Positions 42,375-53,609 of a stretch of 64,000 bases of DNA are shown here, piece by piece. Each line of letters begins with the position of its first letter. Within the stretch, counting starts at the first letter, position 1. Source of the DNA: Pseudomonadota bacterium (GTDB lineage Bacteria > Pseudomonadota > Alphaproteobacteria > Micropepsales > Micropepsaceae); assembly GCA_021851325.1 (NCBI GenBank), contig JAJZDZ010000010.1, positions 1 to 64,000 of the forward strand, written 5' to 3'. The position numbers and the translations under genes were made by a program. The notes beneath the pieces are model-generated. The model did no database searches. It had not been told where the DNA came from and worked only from the letters and a program-made list of their open reading frames with translations.

Positions 42375-43424
42375 ATGCCACAAAACCACTTAAGGCCTCT
42401 CGGCAAGTCCGGGCTTCTTGTCTCTTCTCTTTGTCTTGGCACCATGAATTTCGGCAATGACGGATTTGGCTGCGATGAAAAAACCTCGATCAATATAATT
42501 CATGCTTATCTCGATGGCGGACATAACTTCATTGATACCGCAAACGTCTATGCAGATACCAAGTCTGAAGCCATCATAGGCAAGGCGCTCAAGGGCAAGC
42601 GCGATAACGTGGTCATTGCCACAAAGGTCGGCAATCCCCTCGGCGAGGGCCCCTTTGATGCAGGAGCGAGCCGCAAGCACATAATGAAGTCGTGTGAGGA
42701 CAGCCTACGCCGTCTCGCCACCGATTACATAGATCTTTACCAGCTGCACCGATATGACGAAGTCACGCCGTTGGAGGAAACCCTTTCCACGCTTAACGAC
42801 CTCGTCCGGCAGGGCAAGATACGGCACATTGGTGTTTCCAACTGGACGGCATCGCAACTTACCGAAGCCTGCCTCATTACCGCCGCGCGGGGCTGGGAGC
42901 CGGTGATCAGCCTGCAGCCACATTACAGTATCCTGATGCGCGACATCGAGGTCGAGATCCTGCCGGTCTGCCGAAGGTTTGGTGTGGGTGTGCTCCCCTG
43001 GAGTCCGCTGGGTGGAGGCATGCTCTCGGGTAAATACAGGGCCGGGATGGAACCTTCGCCGGGCACACGGTTTGCCGCATCCGTACCGTTCCAACAGGTA
43101 TGGCGGGCCCGTGCACTCAATGAGCGCAACTACAAGATCGTAGCTGTGGTGGAAGAGGAAGCCCAAAAACTCGGTTTGCCCACACTACTCGTGGCGCTGG
43201 CTTGGAATCTGGCCCGACCGGGTGTCGTCGCGCCCATAATCGGCCCCAAAAGCGAACAACAGCTGACCGAAAATCTGGCCGCCCTCGCCGTTACCCTTCC
43301 CGATGATAGCATCAGCCGCATTGATGCGGCGAGCGAACCGCACTTGGCTTACCCGCACGACTTCCAGCGCATGGTGAGACAAAGCTCCCTTGCGGATGCC
43401 CCTCTCTCACCTTCCAGGCGTTAA
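42375..43424 (+). CDS. Aldo/keto reductase
   Basis: LGKSGLLVSSLCLGTMNFG...NFIDTANVYADTKSEAIIGKALKGKRDNVVIATKVGNPLG...YIDLYQLHRYDEVTPLEETLSTLNDLVRQGKIRHIGVSN. Confidence 0.95.
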   Translation: MPQNHLRPLGKSGLLVSSLCLGTMNFGNDGFGCDEKTSINIIHAYLDGGHNFIDTANVYADTKSEAIIGKALKGKRDNVVIATKVGNPLGEGPFDAGASRKHIMKSCEDSLRRLATDYIDLYQLHRYDEVTPLEETLSTLNDLVRQGKIRHIGVSNWTASQLTEACLITAARGWEPVISLQPHYSILMRDIEVEILPVCRRFGVGVLPWSPLGGGMLSGKYRAGMEPSPGTRFAASVPFQQVWRARALNERNYKIVAVVEEEAQKLGLPTLLVALAWNLARPGVVAPIIGPKSEQQLTENLAALAVTLPDDSISRIDAASEPHLAYPHDFQRMVRQSSLADAPLSPSRR

Positions 43425-43656
43425 GGACCTCGAGTTTGGATACAAGGTCCTTGTGAGGCGGAACGAACTCTCACTCTCTGAGACACAAAACAGAGATGCC
43501 GGTGAATGCGTGGGTCGTTTCCATCCGCCATGGCAGTTCAAGTTTGGAGACACGACCGAGCCTGCGTGGTTCTGCAACGCCTGTTCAGCCTTGCCAAGAC
43601 GGCGACTGTCACCCTTTCCCGGTCTCAATCCAGGGATGCATTGCAATCTGTTACCC

Positions 43657-43818
43657 ATCTCTGGGGACTGGACAATTGTCGGCATCTGGGAGGTCGAAGA
43701 CGGCGTTTGGCTCGTCTCCTTCATGAGCTAGGATCTGGGATACATCGATCTGGAGCAAAGGACCTTACAGCCCCTCGACAACCCTTTCGCTGTCCGGGTG
43801 TAACCCATGTCTCCGGTA
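43657..43818 (+). pseudogene. Degenerate 3' remnant of an IS481-like transposase
   Basis: One frame reads GIWEVEDGVWLVSFMS*DLGYIDLEQRTLQPLDNPFAVRV*PMSPV, resembling IS-type integrase C-termini (WLVSFMxYDLGYxDxxxxxLxPxxNPFGxxVLPMSPV) with two in-frame stops; family from memory. Confidence 0.5.
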
Positions 43819-43862
43819 TCTGGTGTAAACCATGTACCAAGAATAGACCACGGAACGGATGG

Positions 43863-43936
43863 CGCGCCCGAAAGGATTCGAACCTCTGACCCCCAGATTC
43901 GTAGTCTGGTGCTCTATCCAGCTGAGCTACGGGCGC
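43863..43936 (-). tRNA. tRNA-Arg (anticodon ACG); CCA not encoded
   Basis: Minus strand GCGCCCGTAGCTCAGCTGGATAGAGCACCAGACTACGAATCTGGGGGTCAGAGGTTCGAATCCTTTCGGGCGC; anticodon loop CTACGAA; acceptor stem GCGCCCG/CGGGCGC. Confidence 0.96.
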
Positions 43937-44298
43937 CGAGCCAAGGGCGCAGAACCTATTGGGGCTCGCGTGCAAAGGCAAGCGCTCCGTTTGGCTTGGC
44001 ACGCGAGTCCCAAAGGGGCGGATGGTGAGCCCGGCTGCGGCTTTGTGCCAAGTGCCCGCCCCGCCCACCGATTTCAGGGATTTGACCTTGCCTCCGCCCT
44101 TGTCCCGCGCCATAGGCGCCGGTAAGAGTGGGGGTGGGCCCGACTCCGTCGTGTTTCGGGTCTCCTGGGCGTGCGGCATGTGAGCAGACCTCTGTCGAAC
44201 ATGAGGCCGCGGTGGGAAGAGCACGGTCGCAGGTAGGAGCGGCAGGTCGGGGGCGGCGATCATCGCGACCACCTGGAGCAATCGGGCGGAGACCAGTG

Positions 44299-45492
44299 AT
44301 GAGGGGATTTCACGTGGTGCAGGCAGACAAGACGCGGTCGCTGCGCTCGCTGGCCTTGCTGGCGACAGCGTTGACGGTTGCGGTGGCACTCAGCGGCTGC
44401 AGCACCATCGATAATACGTTATTCGGCTCCGCGCAGCCAGCGCCCAGCCAGAGCGCCGCAGCTCCGCCGCCTTCCTCCCAGGAGTTGACGGGTTCTTCGG
44501 CCGGCGGCCTGACCGGCCCAACTTCGGGTTCAGACAGCGAGGCCACAGCCCCGACGCCAGGAACGATTTCCCCGGTTCAGATTGCGCCGGTTGAGGATAC
44601 GGGCACGGCCGTTGGCCACACCGTGATGGCGCTGCGCAGCGACCTTTCGGCAATGCAAAATCAGATCATGTCAGCGGCAGGCAAGCTGAGCGATCTGGAG
44701 GCCTCCAACGCCCAGTTCGCCAGTACCTATTTCAATGACAAGGCACAGATCACAACCCACCTGCAGCTCGGCACGACCCGAGGCAACCCGCATCTCGTCC
44801 AAAAGTGGAATGCAGCACAGAGCGCGCTCGATTCGCTAACGGTAAATATCAACGCACTGAATAATCTCGGCCAGCAGATTTCCGATATTTCGAGCCGGGC
44901 GCATTACATGCTCGACACCATTCATGCGACCTATAATGTCTCAGGCGCCGTTGATGAAGATCATCGCCAGCTTGATGTACTTGACGATGAAACCAATCAG
45001 ACCATTGTCATCATCGACCGCTTGCTCAGACAGGCAACCAGCGACATTCAGAGACAAACTGCCTACGTCGCCACCGAACGCGGCAGCCTGACGACTTTGG
45101 CCGCAGCTATCCAGAACGGCCAGCTCTATGGCGCCGGTGTTGGCGGAGTGCTGGCGGCGGGTGTTTCACCCTCATCCAACTATGTCGCCAATAGCACACC
45201 TCTGGTCACCATCCGCTTCAAACATGCCCACATCGCCTACAAGCAAATCCTCTATTCGGCGCTGCAGCAGGCACTAAAGGAGCGTCCCGAGGCGACCTTC
45301 TCGGTCGTTGCCGTTTCGCCGACGCGCGGGAGCGCGCCTGCTGTGCAGCTGGCACAGACGACGGCTGAACGTCACGCCCGCCAGGTTCTGCGTGCGATGA
45401 CGGCGATGGGCATTCCAAGCGCAAGGCTGTCCCTGTCTTCAGCCACGGATCCACGCGTTCATTCCACCGAGGTCCGCATCTTCGTCCACTGA
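44299..45492 (+). CDS. Lipoprotein with possible divergent OmpA-like C-terminus
   Basis: Lipobox VALSGCSTID, Ser/Pro/Ala-rich linker, coiled coil, then AERHARQVLRAMTAMGIPSARLSLSSATDPRVHSTEVRIFVH. Confidence 0.65.
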   Translation: MRGFHVVQADKTRSLRSLALLATALTVAVALSGCSTIDNTLFGSAQPAPSQSAAAPPPSSQELTGSSAGGLTGPTSGSDSEATAPTPGTISPVQIAPVEDTGTAVGHTVMALRSDLSAMQNQIMSAAGKLSDLEASNAQFASTYFNDKAQITTHLQLGTTRGNPHLVQKWNAAQSALDSLTVNINALNNLGQQISDISSRAHYMLDTIHATYNVSGAVDEDHRQLDVLDDETNQTIVIIDRLLRQATSDIQRQTAYVATERGSLTTLAAAIQNGQLYGAGVGGVLAAGVSPSSNYVANSTPLVTIRFKHAHIAYKQILYSALQQALKERPEATFSVVAVSPTRGSAPAVQLAQTTAERHARQVLRAMTAMGIPSARLSLSSATDPRVHSTEVRIFVH

Positions 45493-45584
45493 AGCTGTGC
45501 TTTTATCCTTATTACCCTGCATAGGGAGCGGGGCCCGTGACACCCGATCGCTGGATTTGCGGGCCTGCAGCCACCGCCGCGCAC

Positions 45585-46598
45585 TCATCTGCCAATAAAT
45601 TCGCGGTAGCTGGTCAATCGACCAAGCGAGCGGGCTTCATAGACCCCGCGAGCAATAGCCCGCGCCAGGCAATCCGCAGCGGCATGGCCGATCTGCATGG
45701 TGCCAAGCGGACTTTTGTCGGCCCGCTTCAGCTGTCCTGTTGAAATCGCAAATATGAGATCGCCATCAAAAGGCGTGTGTACGGGACGTAGCGCCCGGGC
45801 AAAGCCATCGGCCGCCATGATCGCGATGCGCTTGAGCTCGAGCTTGTCCAGTACAGCATCTGTCGCAACCACCGCTATCGTGGTATTCGCCCCCACCCGC
45901 GGTCCCAGTTTCATGTCCGATGGCAGTGCCGCAGAAACCGCAGAAAATTCCGCCCCTGGGCGCCGGCCGCCAAATTCGCCCTGCTGCTCGAAGGGCCAGG
46001 CCCAGAACACGTCGCTGTGTGGCATGAGGGCTGAACCAACCGCATTTACGGCAACCAGTGCGCCAACCGTGGTGCCATCCTCCAGGCGCCAGGAGGCGCT
46101 GCCCAAGCCACCCTTCAGGTGGCCACAGGCCGCTCCCATGCCTGCACCCGCATTGCCCAGGGAAAAATCGACGCCGGCGCTCTGTGCAGCGGTCAGGCCA
46201 AGTTGGCGATAGGGCGGCTCTTCACCCCAATTCTTGTCGCCACCATTATTCAAATCAAACAGGATGGCACCGCAAACAACCGGCACCAAGGGCGCACCAG
46301 GAGCAATCTGATAGCCGTGACCCTGAGCCCGCAAAACGGACTGCACCCCACTGACGGCGTCGTTGCCGAAAGCCGAGCCACCTGCAAGGCAGATCCCGTC
46401 AATTGCAGTCACCAAATTTTCCGGGGCGAGTACCGCCACATCCCGCGTTCCTGGGGCGCCTCCACGGATGTCGACTGCGGCACAGAATGCCTCTTCGCCC
46501 GTGACCACGGTCACGCCACTGCGCAGGCGCTCATCTTCGGCATTGCCGACCTTGAGACCGGCGACATCGGTGATGAGATTGCGCGGTCCGAGTGTCAT
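45585..46598 (-). CDS. P1/S58 family peptidase (DmpA-like)
   Basis: NLITDVAGLKVGNAEDERLRSGVTVV...ICLAGGSAFGNDAVSGVQSVLRAQG...GAGMGAACGHLKGGLGSASWRLEDGTTVGALVAVNAVGSAL. Confidence 0.92.
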   Translation of the reverse strand: MTLGPRNLITDVAGLKVGNAEDERLRSGVTVVTGEEAFCAAVDIRGGAPGTRDVAVLAPENLVTAIDGICLAGGSAFGNDAVSGVQSVLRAQGHGYQIAPGAPLVPVVCGAILFDLNNGGDKNWGEEPPYRQLGLTAAQSAGVDFSLGNAGAGMGAACGHLKGGLGSASWRLEDGTTVGALVAVNAVGSALMPHSDVFWAWPFEQQGEFGGRRPGAEFSAVSAALPSDMKLGPRVGANTTIAVVATDAVLDKLELKRIAIMAADGFARALRPVHTPFDGDLIFAISTGQLKRADKSPLGTMQIGHAAADCLARAIARGVYEARSLGRLTSYREFIGR

Positions 46599-46607
46599 GG
46601 CCTAACG

Positions 46608-47375
46608 CTAGCGCGCCTTGGCGACCATGAACAGGCGGCGGAAGGGAAATAGGGTAACGCCACTTGCACGGCGCGGATAGCTGGTGGCCAGAGCGGCACG
46701 ATAGGCGTCGAGAAATTCCTCACGTTGGGGCTCAGCGAGTGCCTGGACAAAGGGCCGCAGGCTCGTGCCACTCATCCAGCGGTAGACGGCATCTTCGCCC
46801 TCGAGCACCTGGACATAAGTGGTCTCCCAAATATCGATGGCAGCAGCATATGGCTCCAGGATCGCAAAGTACTGCTCGGGCGAACTGACATGCGTCGCCG
46901 CACGCACCCCCTCAAAGCAGCCTGCCCAGGGCTTACCCTCACCCACCGATCGGATCAGCAGATGGCTGGGTTCAGCAAAATTGCGCGGCATCTGCACGGC
47001 GAAAAAGCCGCCCTTCGTCAACCCCTGCATCAGCCGTGGCAACAGCTGCTCATGGCCAGCTATCCATTGCAGCGTGGCATTGGAAAACAATACGTCATAG
47101 CTGCAGTCCGCTGACCACGCCGCCAGATCCGCCTGGCACCAGCGCGCCGCAATGCCGCTTGCGCGGGCCGCCGCGAGCATTTCAGGCGACGAATCGATGC
47201 CCCAGAGCTCGGCATCAGGCCACCGGGCTGCCAGAAGTGCCGTCGAATTGCCGGGACCACAGCCCAGATCGGCCACACGCAGCGGGCGCTCGGCCGCAAC
47301 CCGCGCAAGCAGCTCGCGCGCCGGTCGCGTCCGCTCGGCTTCAAATGCCAGATAGGTTTCTGGATCCCACGCCAT
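46608..47375 (-). CDS. tam: Trans-aconitate 2-methyltransferase-like SAM methyltransferase
   Basis: MAWDPETYLAFEAERTRPARELLARV...RVADLGCGPGNSTALLAARWPDAELWGIDSSPEMLAAARA...LFSNATLQWIAGHEQLLPRLM. Confidence 0.9.
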   Translation of the reverse strand: MAWDPETYLAFEAERTRPARELLARVAAERPLRVADLGCGPGNSTALLAARWPDAELWGIDSSPEMLAAARASGIAARWCQADLAAWSADCSYDVLFSNATLQWIAGHEQLLPRLMQGLTKGGFFAVQMPRNFAEPSHLLIRSVGEGKPWAGCFEGVRAATHVSSPEQYFAILEPYAAAIDIWETTYVQVLEGEDAVYRWMSGTSLRPFVQALAEPQREEFLDAYRAALATSYPRRASGVTLFPFRRLFMVAKAR

Positions 47376-47377
47376 CT

Positions 47378-48796
47378 CTAGCTCCGATCGGGAATTACGA
47401 TGCGAAAGCGCGTCCCGGACGCATCGCTGGTCACCAGGCTGACCTCACCACCATGGGCACGGGCCAACTCACGACTGATCGCCAGACCGAGCCCGGTACC
47501 ACCGCTACGTGCAGCACTGGCAAAGGGCTGAAACAGACGCGCTTCAACTCCGTCCGGCAATCCCGGACCATTGTCGACGATGTCAATCTCTACGCTGCGG
47601 CCCTTGCGCGCAGCGATCACCTCCACCGCGCCGCCTTCCGGTACAGCTTCTACGGCATTGCGCAGCAGATTGAGCAAGATGCGATAAAGCTGATCAGGAT
47701 CAGCATCGATTTCGAGCTCCGGATCAACGGACTCGCCAAGCCTTACGCGTTTATGCCCCGAGCCAGCTAGGGCGGCTTCGCCTGCCTCTGAAACAAGCGG
47801 CGCAAGCGCCAGCCGGCGCCGCGCGGGCGGCCCTTCATCGGCACGACCAAACCGCATCGTGTTGGTAGCCAGAGCCACCGCGCGATCGATCGATGCCACC
47901 AGGCGCGGAGCCAGACGTTTGACGACAGGATCCTCGCTGTCCCGCAGGCGATCGGACGCAAGCTGGGCGCTGGCCAAAATATTGCGCAGGTCATGCTGGA
48001 TCTTGGCGACGGCGGCACCAAGGGTCGCAAGACGCCCCCTCTGCTGCAAAAAGCCATAGATCTCGCGCTGCATCGCTCCAAGCTCACGCTCGGTAATGCC
48101 GATTTCATCGCGCCGTGGCGAGGTGCTGATGATGCGGGCCGGATCTTCCGGATTGGCGCGAAACGCGATCATGGCCTGGGCAATGCGGCGCATCGGGCGA
48201 ACGAAGCTGCGATAAAGACTGAAAAAAACCAGCACCGCGGTCATCAGCGACACAAACAGGGCCAATGCCAGGATGCGCCGAGCATAGGCGCCAAGCTTGG
48301 CACGAATGGTCGCCTCACCGACGAGGACCTCAACTGTCTGGGCACCGGGTATGCGGGTACTGGAAATCACGTGAACCACCCGGTTGCCGTGGCTGAGCAG
48401 GCAATCGAGCGCATTATAGATTTCGCGGAAAAAGTCTTCATGGCGAAGGTCGATGGTCACATCAATCTTTTTGGGCATGCGCGTGACCAAGAAGAGCTCG
48501 CGCTGCTCGGGGCGCTTCAGCATGACGGCGCTGGCGCCGGCGCGGGCCAGCAGCTCACTTCGCAACCGCGCGGACAAAGACTTATCGCCCAACTCGGTGA
48601 AGGGCAGGATGGCAATCTCTGCAGATTCGATATGCTGGGCGAGCAGGGCCCGGTGATAGCTGGCGATTGAGGGCAGAAAGATCACCCCTTCTGTCACCAT
48701 GACAAAGAACAGCGTCAGCAGCAGCAGCCGGCCCGACAGACTATGGGCGACGAGCTCGTAGCCAGCTTTCAGGCGCGTGCGAATGGCCTCAAACAT
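47378..48796 (-). CDS. Membrane sensor histidine kinase
   Basis: TM segments, HAMP-like region, H-box AKIQHDLRNILASAQLASDRL, N/G boxes LLRNAVEAVPEGG...VDNGPGLPDGV...GGTGLGLAISRELARAHGGEV; start estimated at MFEAIRTRLK. Confidence 0.9.
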   Translation of the reverse strand: MFEAIRTRLKAGYELVAHSLSGRLLLLTLFFVMVTEGVIFLPSIASYHRALLAQHIESAEIAILPFTELGDKSLSARLRSELLARAGASAVMLKRPEQRELFLVTRMPKKIDVTIDLRHEDFFREIYNALDCLLSHGNRVVHVISSTRIPGAQTVEVLVGEATIRAKLGAYARRILALALFVSLMTAVLVFFSLYRSFVRPMRRIAQAMIAFRANPEDPARIISTSPRRDEIGITERELGAMQREIYGFLQQRGRLATLGAAVAKIQHDLRNILASAQLASDRLRDSEDPVVKRLAPRLVASIDRAVALATNTMRFGRADEGPPARRRLALAPLVSEAGEAALAGSGHKRVRLGESVDPELEIDADPDQLYRILLNLLRNAVEAVPEGGAVEVIAARKGRSVEIDIVDNGPGLPDGVEARLFQPFASAARSGGTGLGLAISRELARAHGGEVSLVTSDASGTRFRIVIPDRS

Positions 48797-49085
48797 CGCC
48801 GCATCAAGCACTAAGCTTGCCGCAAAATGAAGTCTGCCCTGAGTTTGGGTGGTTATGGAGGATACGTTCTTCAGCTCTGCGGTGCACAATCGCCACCGTC
48901 CGCCCCAGGCCTGGCCCCATTTGCGCCAAATTATGCCCACTTCCGCCCAGCGCTGCGCACGGACCGGTTTTTTGCATCAGCCTTGAGCCGGCCTTCACGA
49001 GGCGCGCCAGACCCTCGCCTAGCTTTGGGGAGGTCGGCCCAAGGAGCCGCACCGGGCCAAAAGATCCGGCCGTCAAGACAGGAGG

Positions 49086-49114
49086 TTGACAGGGGCAGAC
49101 CTGCTGACTAGAAC
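49086..49114 (+). promoter_or_regulatory. Putative sigma-70 type promoter of rpmH
   Basis: TTGACA (49086-49091), 17-nt spacer, TAGAAC (49109-49114). Confidence 0.45.
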
Positions 49115-49157
49115 CCCGGCTTTCGTCGTAACGGCACATCCTCCCTGGAGCAGGGCC

Positions 49158-49292
49158 ATGAAACGCACCTATCAACCGTCCAAGCTCGTGCGCAAGCGCC
49201 GTCATGGTTTCCGTTCCCGCATGGCAACCAAGGCCGGACGCCTCGTGTTATCCCGCCGCCGTGCCCACGGCCGCAAAAAGCTTTCCGCCTGA
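49158..49292 (+). CDS. rpmH: 50S ribosomal protein L34
   Basis: [44 protein letters not shown]. Confidence 0.98.
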   Translation: MKRTYQPSKLVRKRRHGFRSRMATKAGRLVLSRRRAHGRKKLSA

Positions 49293-49299
49293 GAAGACC

Positions 49300-49788
49300 G
49301 TGGCGGGCCTTTTCCCGCCTGAGGCGGCATCATCCAGCGCCGCTCCGGCTGTCCCAGGATCTGGGGCCCGTCGCGATTCAACCCCACTGAGGCTTGCCAC
49401 ACTGGCCAAGCGCGCCGACTTTTTGCGCGCCCAGAAAGGCATCCGTCGCCGTGAAAGCGGGCTTATCCTTGAGGCCTGCCCGACCCCTTCACTGATCCGC
49501 CGGCCGGGCGCCATACGGGTGGGCTATACCGCCAGCCGCAAGGTTGGCGGCGCGGTAGCCCGTAATCGCGCCAAAAGGCGACTGCGCGCGGCCGCTGCGG
49601 CCTTGCTTCCCCTTTATGGCCGCGATGGCAGTGATTATGTTCTCATTGCCAAAGCCGAGACGCTGAGCCGCCCCTTTGGCGACTTGCTGGCCGATCTGGC
49701 CGGCGCCATTCGGGCAGCCAATCGCCGCCTGGAACCGCCACCGCCGGGCAGCCGCGAGGACCGGGGCCCAGGCCAAAACCGAGAATGA
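49300..49788 (+). CDS. rnpA: Ribonuclease P protein component (start uncertain; ORF open from 49204)
   Basis: [25 protein letters not shown]...[50 protein letters not shown]; possible GTG at 49300. Confidence 0.9.
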   Translation: MAGLFPPEAASSSAAPAVPGSGARRDSTPLRLATLAKRADFLRAQKGIRRRESGLILEACPTPSLIRRPGAIRVGYTASRKVGGAVARNRAKRRLRAAAAALLPLYGRDGSDYVLIAKAETLSRPFGDLLADLAGAIRAANRRLEPPPPGSREDRGPGQNRE

Positions 49789-49789
49789 C

Positions 49790-50074
49790 ATGGTTTTCAT
49801 GACCCTTTTCGCGGGCGGTATGCGCAAGGTTGCGACAGCAATTCTGCTTGCCCCGATTTTTGCCTATCGGCTCATCCTCTCTCCGCTGCTGCCACCTGCA
49901 TGTCGTTTTCAGCCCACCTGCTCGGCATACGCCATCGAGGCGATCAAACGTCACGGCCCCCTCTTCGGCCTGCTGCTTGCGCTGCGCCGGATCGGCCGCT
50001 GCCACCCCATTTCCTGGCTCGGCGGTTCGTCGGGCTTTGACCCCGTCCCGCCCAAGGCTTCTATCCGTCGATGA
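49790..50074 (+). CDS. yidD: Membrane protein insertion efficiency factor YidD
   Basis: [54 protein letters not shown]...GFDPVP. Confidence 0.95.
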   Translation: MVFMTLFAGGMRKVATAILLAPIFAYRLILSPLLPPACRFQPTCSAYAIEAIKRHGPLFGLLLALRRIGRCHPISWLGGSSGFDPVPPKASIRR

Positions 50075-51855
50075 ACGAAAACCGCAATCTTCTGCTCGCC
50101 TTCATCCTCTCGGCTGCCATTCTGATTGGCTGGCAATATTTCACGCCCCATCACCCGGCAAAGACCAGCCCGCAGCCCCATGGCCAAACCCACCAGGTGG
50201 TCACAGCCCCCACGACCCCGACAGGGACCGTGCACGGCACCGCCACGATGAGCCTGGCCAAGGCCGTGGCCTCCTCCGGGCCGCGCGTCATCATCGACAC
50301 GCCCTCTGTCGATGGTTCGCTGCGCCTCACAGGCGCCCGCTTCGATGACCTGATGCTCAAGCGCTATCATCTGACGATCAACCCCAAAAGCCCGCAGATC
50401 GATCTGCTCGCCCCCGACGCCACCGCCCATCCCTACTATTCCGTCTTCGGCTGGGTCGCAGCCCCGGGAGAACACGTCGCCACCCCGGGCGCCAACACGC
50501 CGTGGAAGCTTGTCCAAGGTAATCGGCTGACGCCAAAGACACCGATCACCCTCAGCTGGAATAACGGACAGGGGCTCATCTTTACCCGCACCATCTCGGT
50601 CGATGACAACTACATGTTCACGATCCACGATCGTGTCACCAACACTGGTGATCGGCCGGTGACATTGTTCCCATATGCCTATGTGGCACGGGAAAACCCG
50701 CCGGCAACCAAAAGTTCCTGGTATCTGCACGTGGGCTTCATCGGCGTGGCAGGTGGCAGCGAGCGGGATGCCGATTACTCGGACTTCAAGGGCGGCAAGC
50801 CACCGCAAACTTTCAATTCAAAGGGTGGCTGGTTCGGGATCACCGACAAATATTGGATGGCTGCGGTCATTCCGCCGCAAAACGCCCAGCTGACGGCAGC
50901 CTATCGTGGTGTACAGGGCACCCATGTCACCGCCTATCAGGCTGATTACCGCCTCTCGGCACAGACTATCGCTCCTCATAGCAGCCTCAGCATCGCGCAG
51001 CATCTGTTTGCCGGTGCCAAGGTGGTCCAGCTGCTCGATCACTATTCGAGCAAGCTCGGGATTACCCATTTTGACCTGGCAGTGGACTGGGGCTGGTTCT
51101 GGTTCTTCACCAAACCCATCTTCTTTCTGCTCGATACCTTTTATCACTGGGTCGGCAATTTTGGTGTCGCCATCCTGCTCCTGACCGTCACCATCAAGCT
51201 CGCTTTCTTCCCGCTGGCCAACACCTCCTTCAAATCCATGAGCCGGATGAAGAAGCTCCAGCCGGAGATGGAACGCATCCGCCAGCGCTTTGCCGATGAC
51301 AAGCAGCGCCAGCAGCAAGAACTGATGGATTTCTACAAGCGCGAGAAGGTCAATCCGGTATCAGGCTGTCTGCCCATGCTGATCCAGATGCCCGTGTTCT
51401 TCTCTCTCTACAAGGTGCTCTACGTCACCATCGAGATGCGTCATGCGCCCTTCTTCGGCTGGATTCACGATCTGTCGGCGCCTGACCCGACCTCAATCCT
51501 CAATCTCTTCGGGCTTCTTCCCTATCACATACCACTGTGGATACCGGCCTTCCTGTCGATCGGCATCTGGCCCATCCTGATGGGCTTCACGCAGTTCCTG
51601 AGTACACGGCTCAATCCCGCACCGGCTGACCCCATCCAGGCGCAGATGTTTACCTTCATGCCCATCATCTTCACCTTCATGATGGCAGGGTTTCCCGCCG
51701 GGCTGGTGATCTACTGGACCTGGAACAATCTGCTCACCGCCACGCAGCAATACGTGGTCATGCGCCGCCAGGGTGTCGAGGTTCACCTGCTCGAAAACCT
51801 GAGACTGCGGCAGTTGGCCGGACGCTTATCGGCCCTCGTTGGTCGCCGGGGATGA
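50071..51855 (+). CDS. yidC: Membrane protein insertase YidC
   Basis: [24 protein letters not shown]...[88 protein letters not shown]. Confidence 0.98.
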   Translation: MNENRNLLLAFILSAAILIGWQYFTPHHPAKTSPQPHGQTHQVVTAPTTPTGTVHGTATMSLAKAVASSGPRVIIDTPSVDGSLRLTGARFDDLMLKRYHLTINPKSPQIDLLAPDATAHPYYSVFGWVAAPGEHVATPGANTPWKLVQGNRLTPKTPITLSWNNGQGLIFTRTISVDDNYMFTIHDRVTNTGDRPVTLFPYAYVARENPPATKSSWYLHVGFIGVAGGSERDADYSDFKGGKPPQTFNSKGGWFGITDKYWMAAVIPPQNAQLTAAYRGVQGTHVTAYQADYRLSAQTIAPHSSLSIAQHLFAGAKVVQLLDHYSSKLGITHFDLAVDWGWFWFFTKPIFFLLDTFYHWVGNFGVAILLLTVTIKLAFFPLANTSFKSMSRMKKLQPEMERIRQRFADDKQRQQQELMDFYKREKVNPVSGCLPMLIQMPVFFSLYKVLYVTIEMRHAPFFGWIHDLSAPDPTSILNLFGLLPYHIPLWIPAFLSIGIWPILMGFTQFLSTRLNPAPADPIQAQMFTFMPIIFTFMMAGFPAGLVIYWTWNNLLTATQQYVVMRRQGVEVHLLENLRLRQLAGRLSALVGRRG

Positions 51856-52496
51856 ACGAGACGAAGGCCGCAGAGGACCTGGCCCGCAAATTGTTTGCCG
51901 GCCCGTGCGAGTTTATTGCCGGCGCGGCCGTACTTTCCGCATTGCCTCCGGAAGGACGCGCGGAGGTCGCTTTCATCGGCCGCTCCAATGTCGGCAAGTC
52001 GAGCCTTGTCAACGCCCTCACCGGTCGCAATGCCCTCGCACGGGTGTCGCAGACCCCGGGGCGAACCCGGCAGATCAATTTCTTCAGCCTTGGCAGTGCC
52101 TGCACCCTCGTCGACCTACCGGGCTATGGCTATGCCAAGATCGCCAAAACCGAACAGGAGCGCTGGCAAGATCTGATCTTCACCTATCTGCGCGGACGCG
52201 CCTGTCTCAAGCGCGCCATCCTTCTGATCGACGTCCGGCGCGGCCTGATGGAAAGTGACCATGCCGTGATGGCACTGCTGGATCAGGCGGCCGTCTCCTA
52301 TCTTGCGGTGCTGACCAAGATCGACAGCGTGGCGCCAGAGGCGCAAGCGCAGGCCCGCGCCGCCGCACTCACCGAACTCAACCGCCATGCAGCCGCCTAT
52401 CCTGAGGTCCTTTCGACCTCAGCGCAGAGCGGGGCCGGGATCGACACCCTGCGCCTGCATATCTGGTCGTTGCTCGCGGCAAACCAAGGCGCCTGA
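51852..52496 (+). CDS. engB: YihA/EngB family ribosome-biogenesis GTPase
   Basis: [59 protein letters not shown]. Confidence 0.96.
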   Translation: MNETKAAEDLARKLFAGPCEFIAGAAVLSALPPEGRAEVAFIGRSNVGKSSLVNALTGRNALARVSQTPGRTRQINFFSLGSACTLVDLPGYGYAKIAKTEQERWQDLIFTYLRGRACLKRAILLIDVRRGLMESDHAVMALLDQAAVSYLAVLTKIDSVAPEAQAQARAAALTELNRHAAAYPEVLSTSAQSGAGIDTLRLHIWSLLAANQGA

Positions 52497-52569
52497 AAGG
52501 CCGCGATTTGCGGTCGGGCCAAATTGCTCTATAAGCCGGCCGTTTTGCACTCCGGCAAAGGATTGGAAC

Positions 52570-53493
52570 ATGGCGATGCAGGAGGACGGCGGCCAGGATC
52601 GCAATCTGCGTGTCATGGCACGCTGGCGGTCTACCGCACGGGTGCTGGTCGAGGCCCTGCCCTACATCTTGCGCTATGACAATCAGACCATCGTCGTGAA
52701 ATATGGCGGCCACGCCATGGAGGACGGCGTCAACCAGAACTTTGCCCAGGACATCGTGCTCATGAAGCAAACCGGCATTGAGCCGGTGGTCGTGCATGGC
52801 GGTGGTCCCCAGATCGGGCAAATGTTGAAGAAGCTGCAAATTCCATCGCAGTTCATCGACGGCCTTCGCGTCACCGATGCAGCGGCCATCGAAGTCGTGG
52901 AGATGGTACTGGCCGGCTCCATCAACAAACAGATCGTCAGCACCATCAATGCGGCAGGCGGACGGGCCGTGGGCCTGTCTGGCAAGGACGGTAATCTTGT
53001 CGTCGCCCGCAAGCTCGAACGTCTCAAGCAGGATCCCAAAACCGGGGCTTCAAGCGTGGTGGATTACGGCTTCGTGGGCGAACCCGAGACCATCAATCCC
53101 GAGGTGCTGCACACGATCCTGCGCTCCGATCTCATTCCCGTCATAGCTCCCATCGGGGTGGGCCGCAAAGGCGAAACCTACAATATCAACGCGGATACTG
53201 TCGCAGGAGCAGTAGCCGGAGCCATGCACGCGGCACGCCTGATGCTCCTGACCGATGTTGAAGGTGTGCTGGACCGCGACAAGAAGCTGATCCCCAAGCT
53301 GACGGTAGCAGAAGCCCGCGCACTCATTGCCGAGGGAACGATTTCAGGAGGCATGATCCCCAAAATCGAGACCGCAATCGAAGCCGTCGAGGCCGGAGTC
53401 ACCGCGGCTGTCATCCTCGATGGCCGCATTGCCCATGCCCTGCTGCTGGAACTCTTCACCGAGCATGGCGCCGGAACACTGATTACCGCCTGA
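52570..53493 (+). CDS. argB: Acetylglutamate kinase
   Basis: [75 protein letters not shown]. Confidence 0.97.
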   Translation: MAMQEDGGQDRNLRVMARWRSTARVLVEALPYILRYDNQTIVVKYGGHAMEDGVNQNFAQDIVLMKQTGIEPVVVHGGGPQIGQMLKKLQIPSQFIDGLRVTDAAAIEVVEMVLAGSINKQIVSTINAAGGRAVGLSGKDGNLVVARKLERLKQDPKTGASSVVDYGFVGEPETINPEVLHTILRSDLIPVIAPIGVGRKGETYNINADTVAGAVAGAMHAARLMLLTDVEGVLDRDKKLIPKLTVAEARALIAEGTISGGMIPKIETAIEAVEAGVTAAVILDGRIAHALLLELFTEHGAGTLITA

Positions 53494-53609
53494 AGAAATG
53501 GTCAGAACGCCCGTCGGCGACGGCATAGGTCAGTGACACCAATTAAGTGCAGCAGGAACGGTTGGGACAGCATAGGCTGATGTCCGATGCCCGACCATGA
53601 TCTGCACCC

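Noticed and set aside
49204-49299. rnpA start nested within rpmH (ORF opens at 49204), as in Thermus-type overlap
   Set aside because: The conserved RnpA sequence starts well downstream (about [11 protein letters not shown]), and a GTG at 49300 just after rpmH is simpler.
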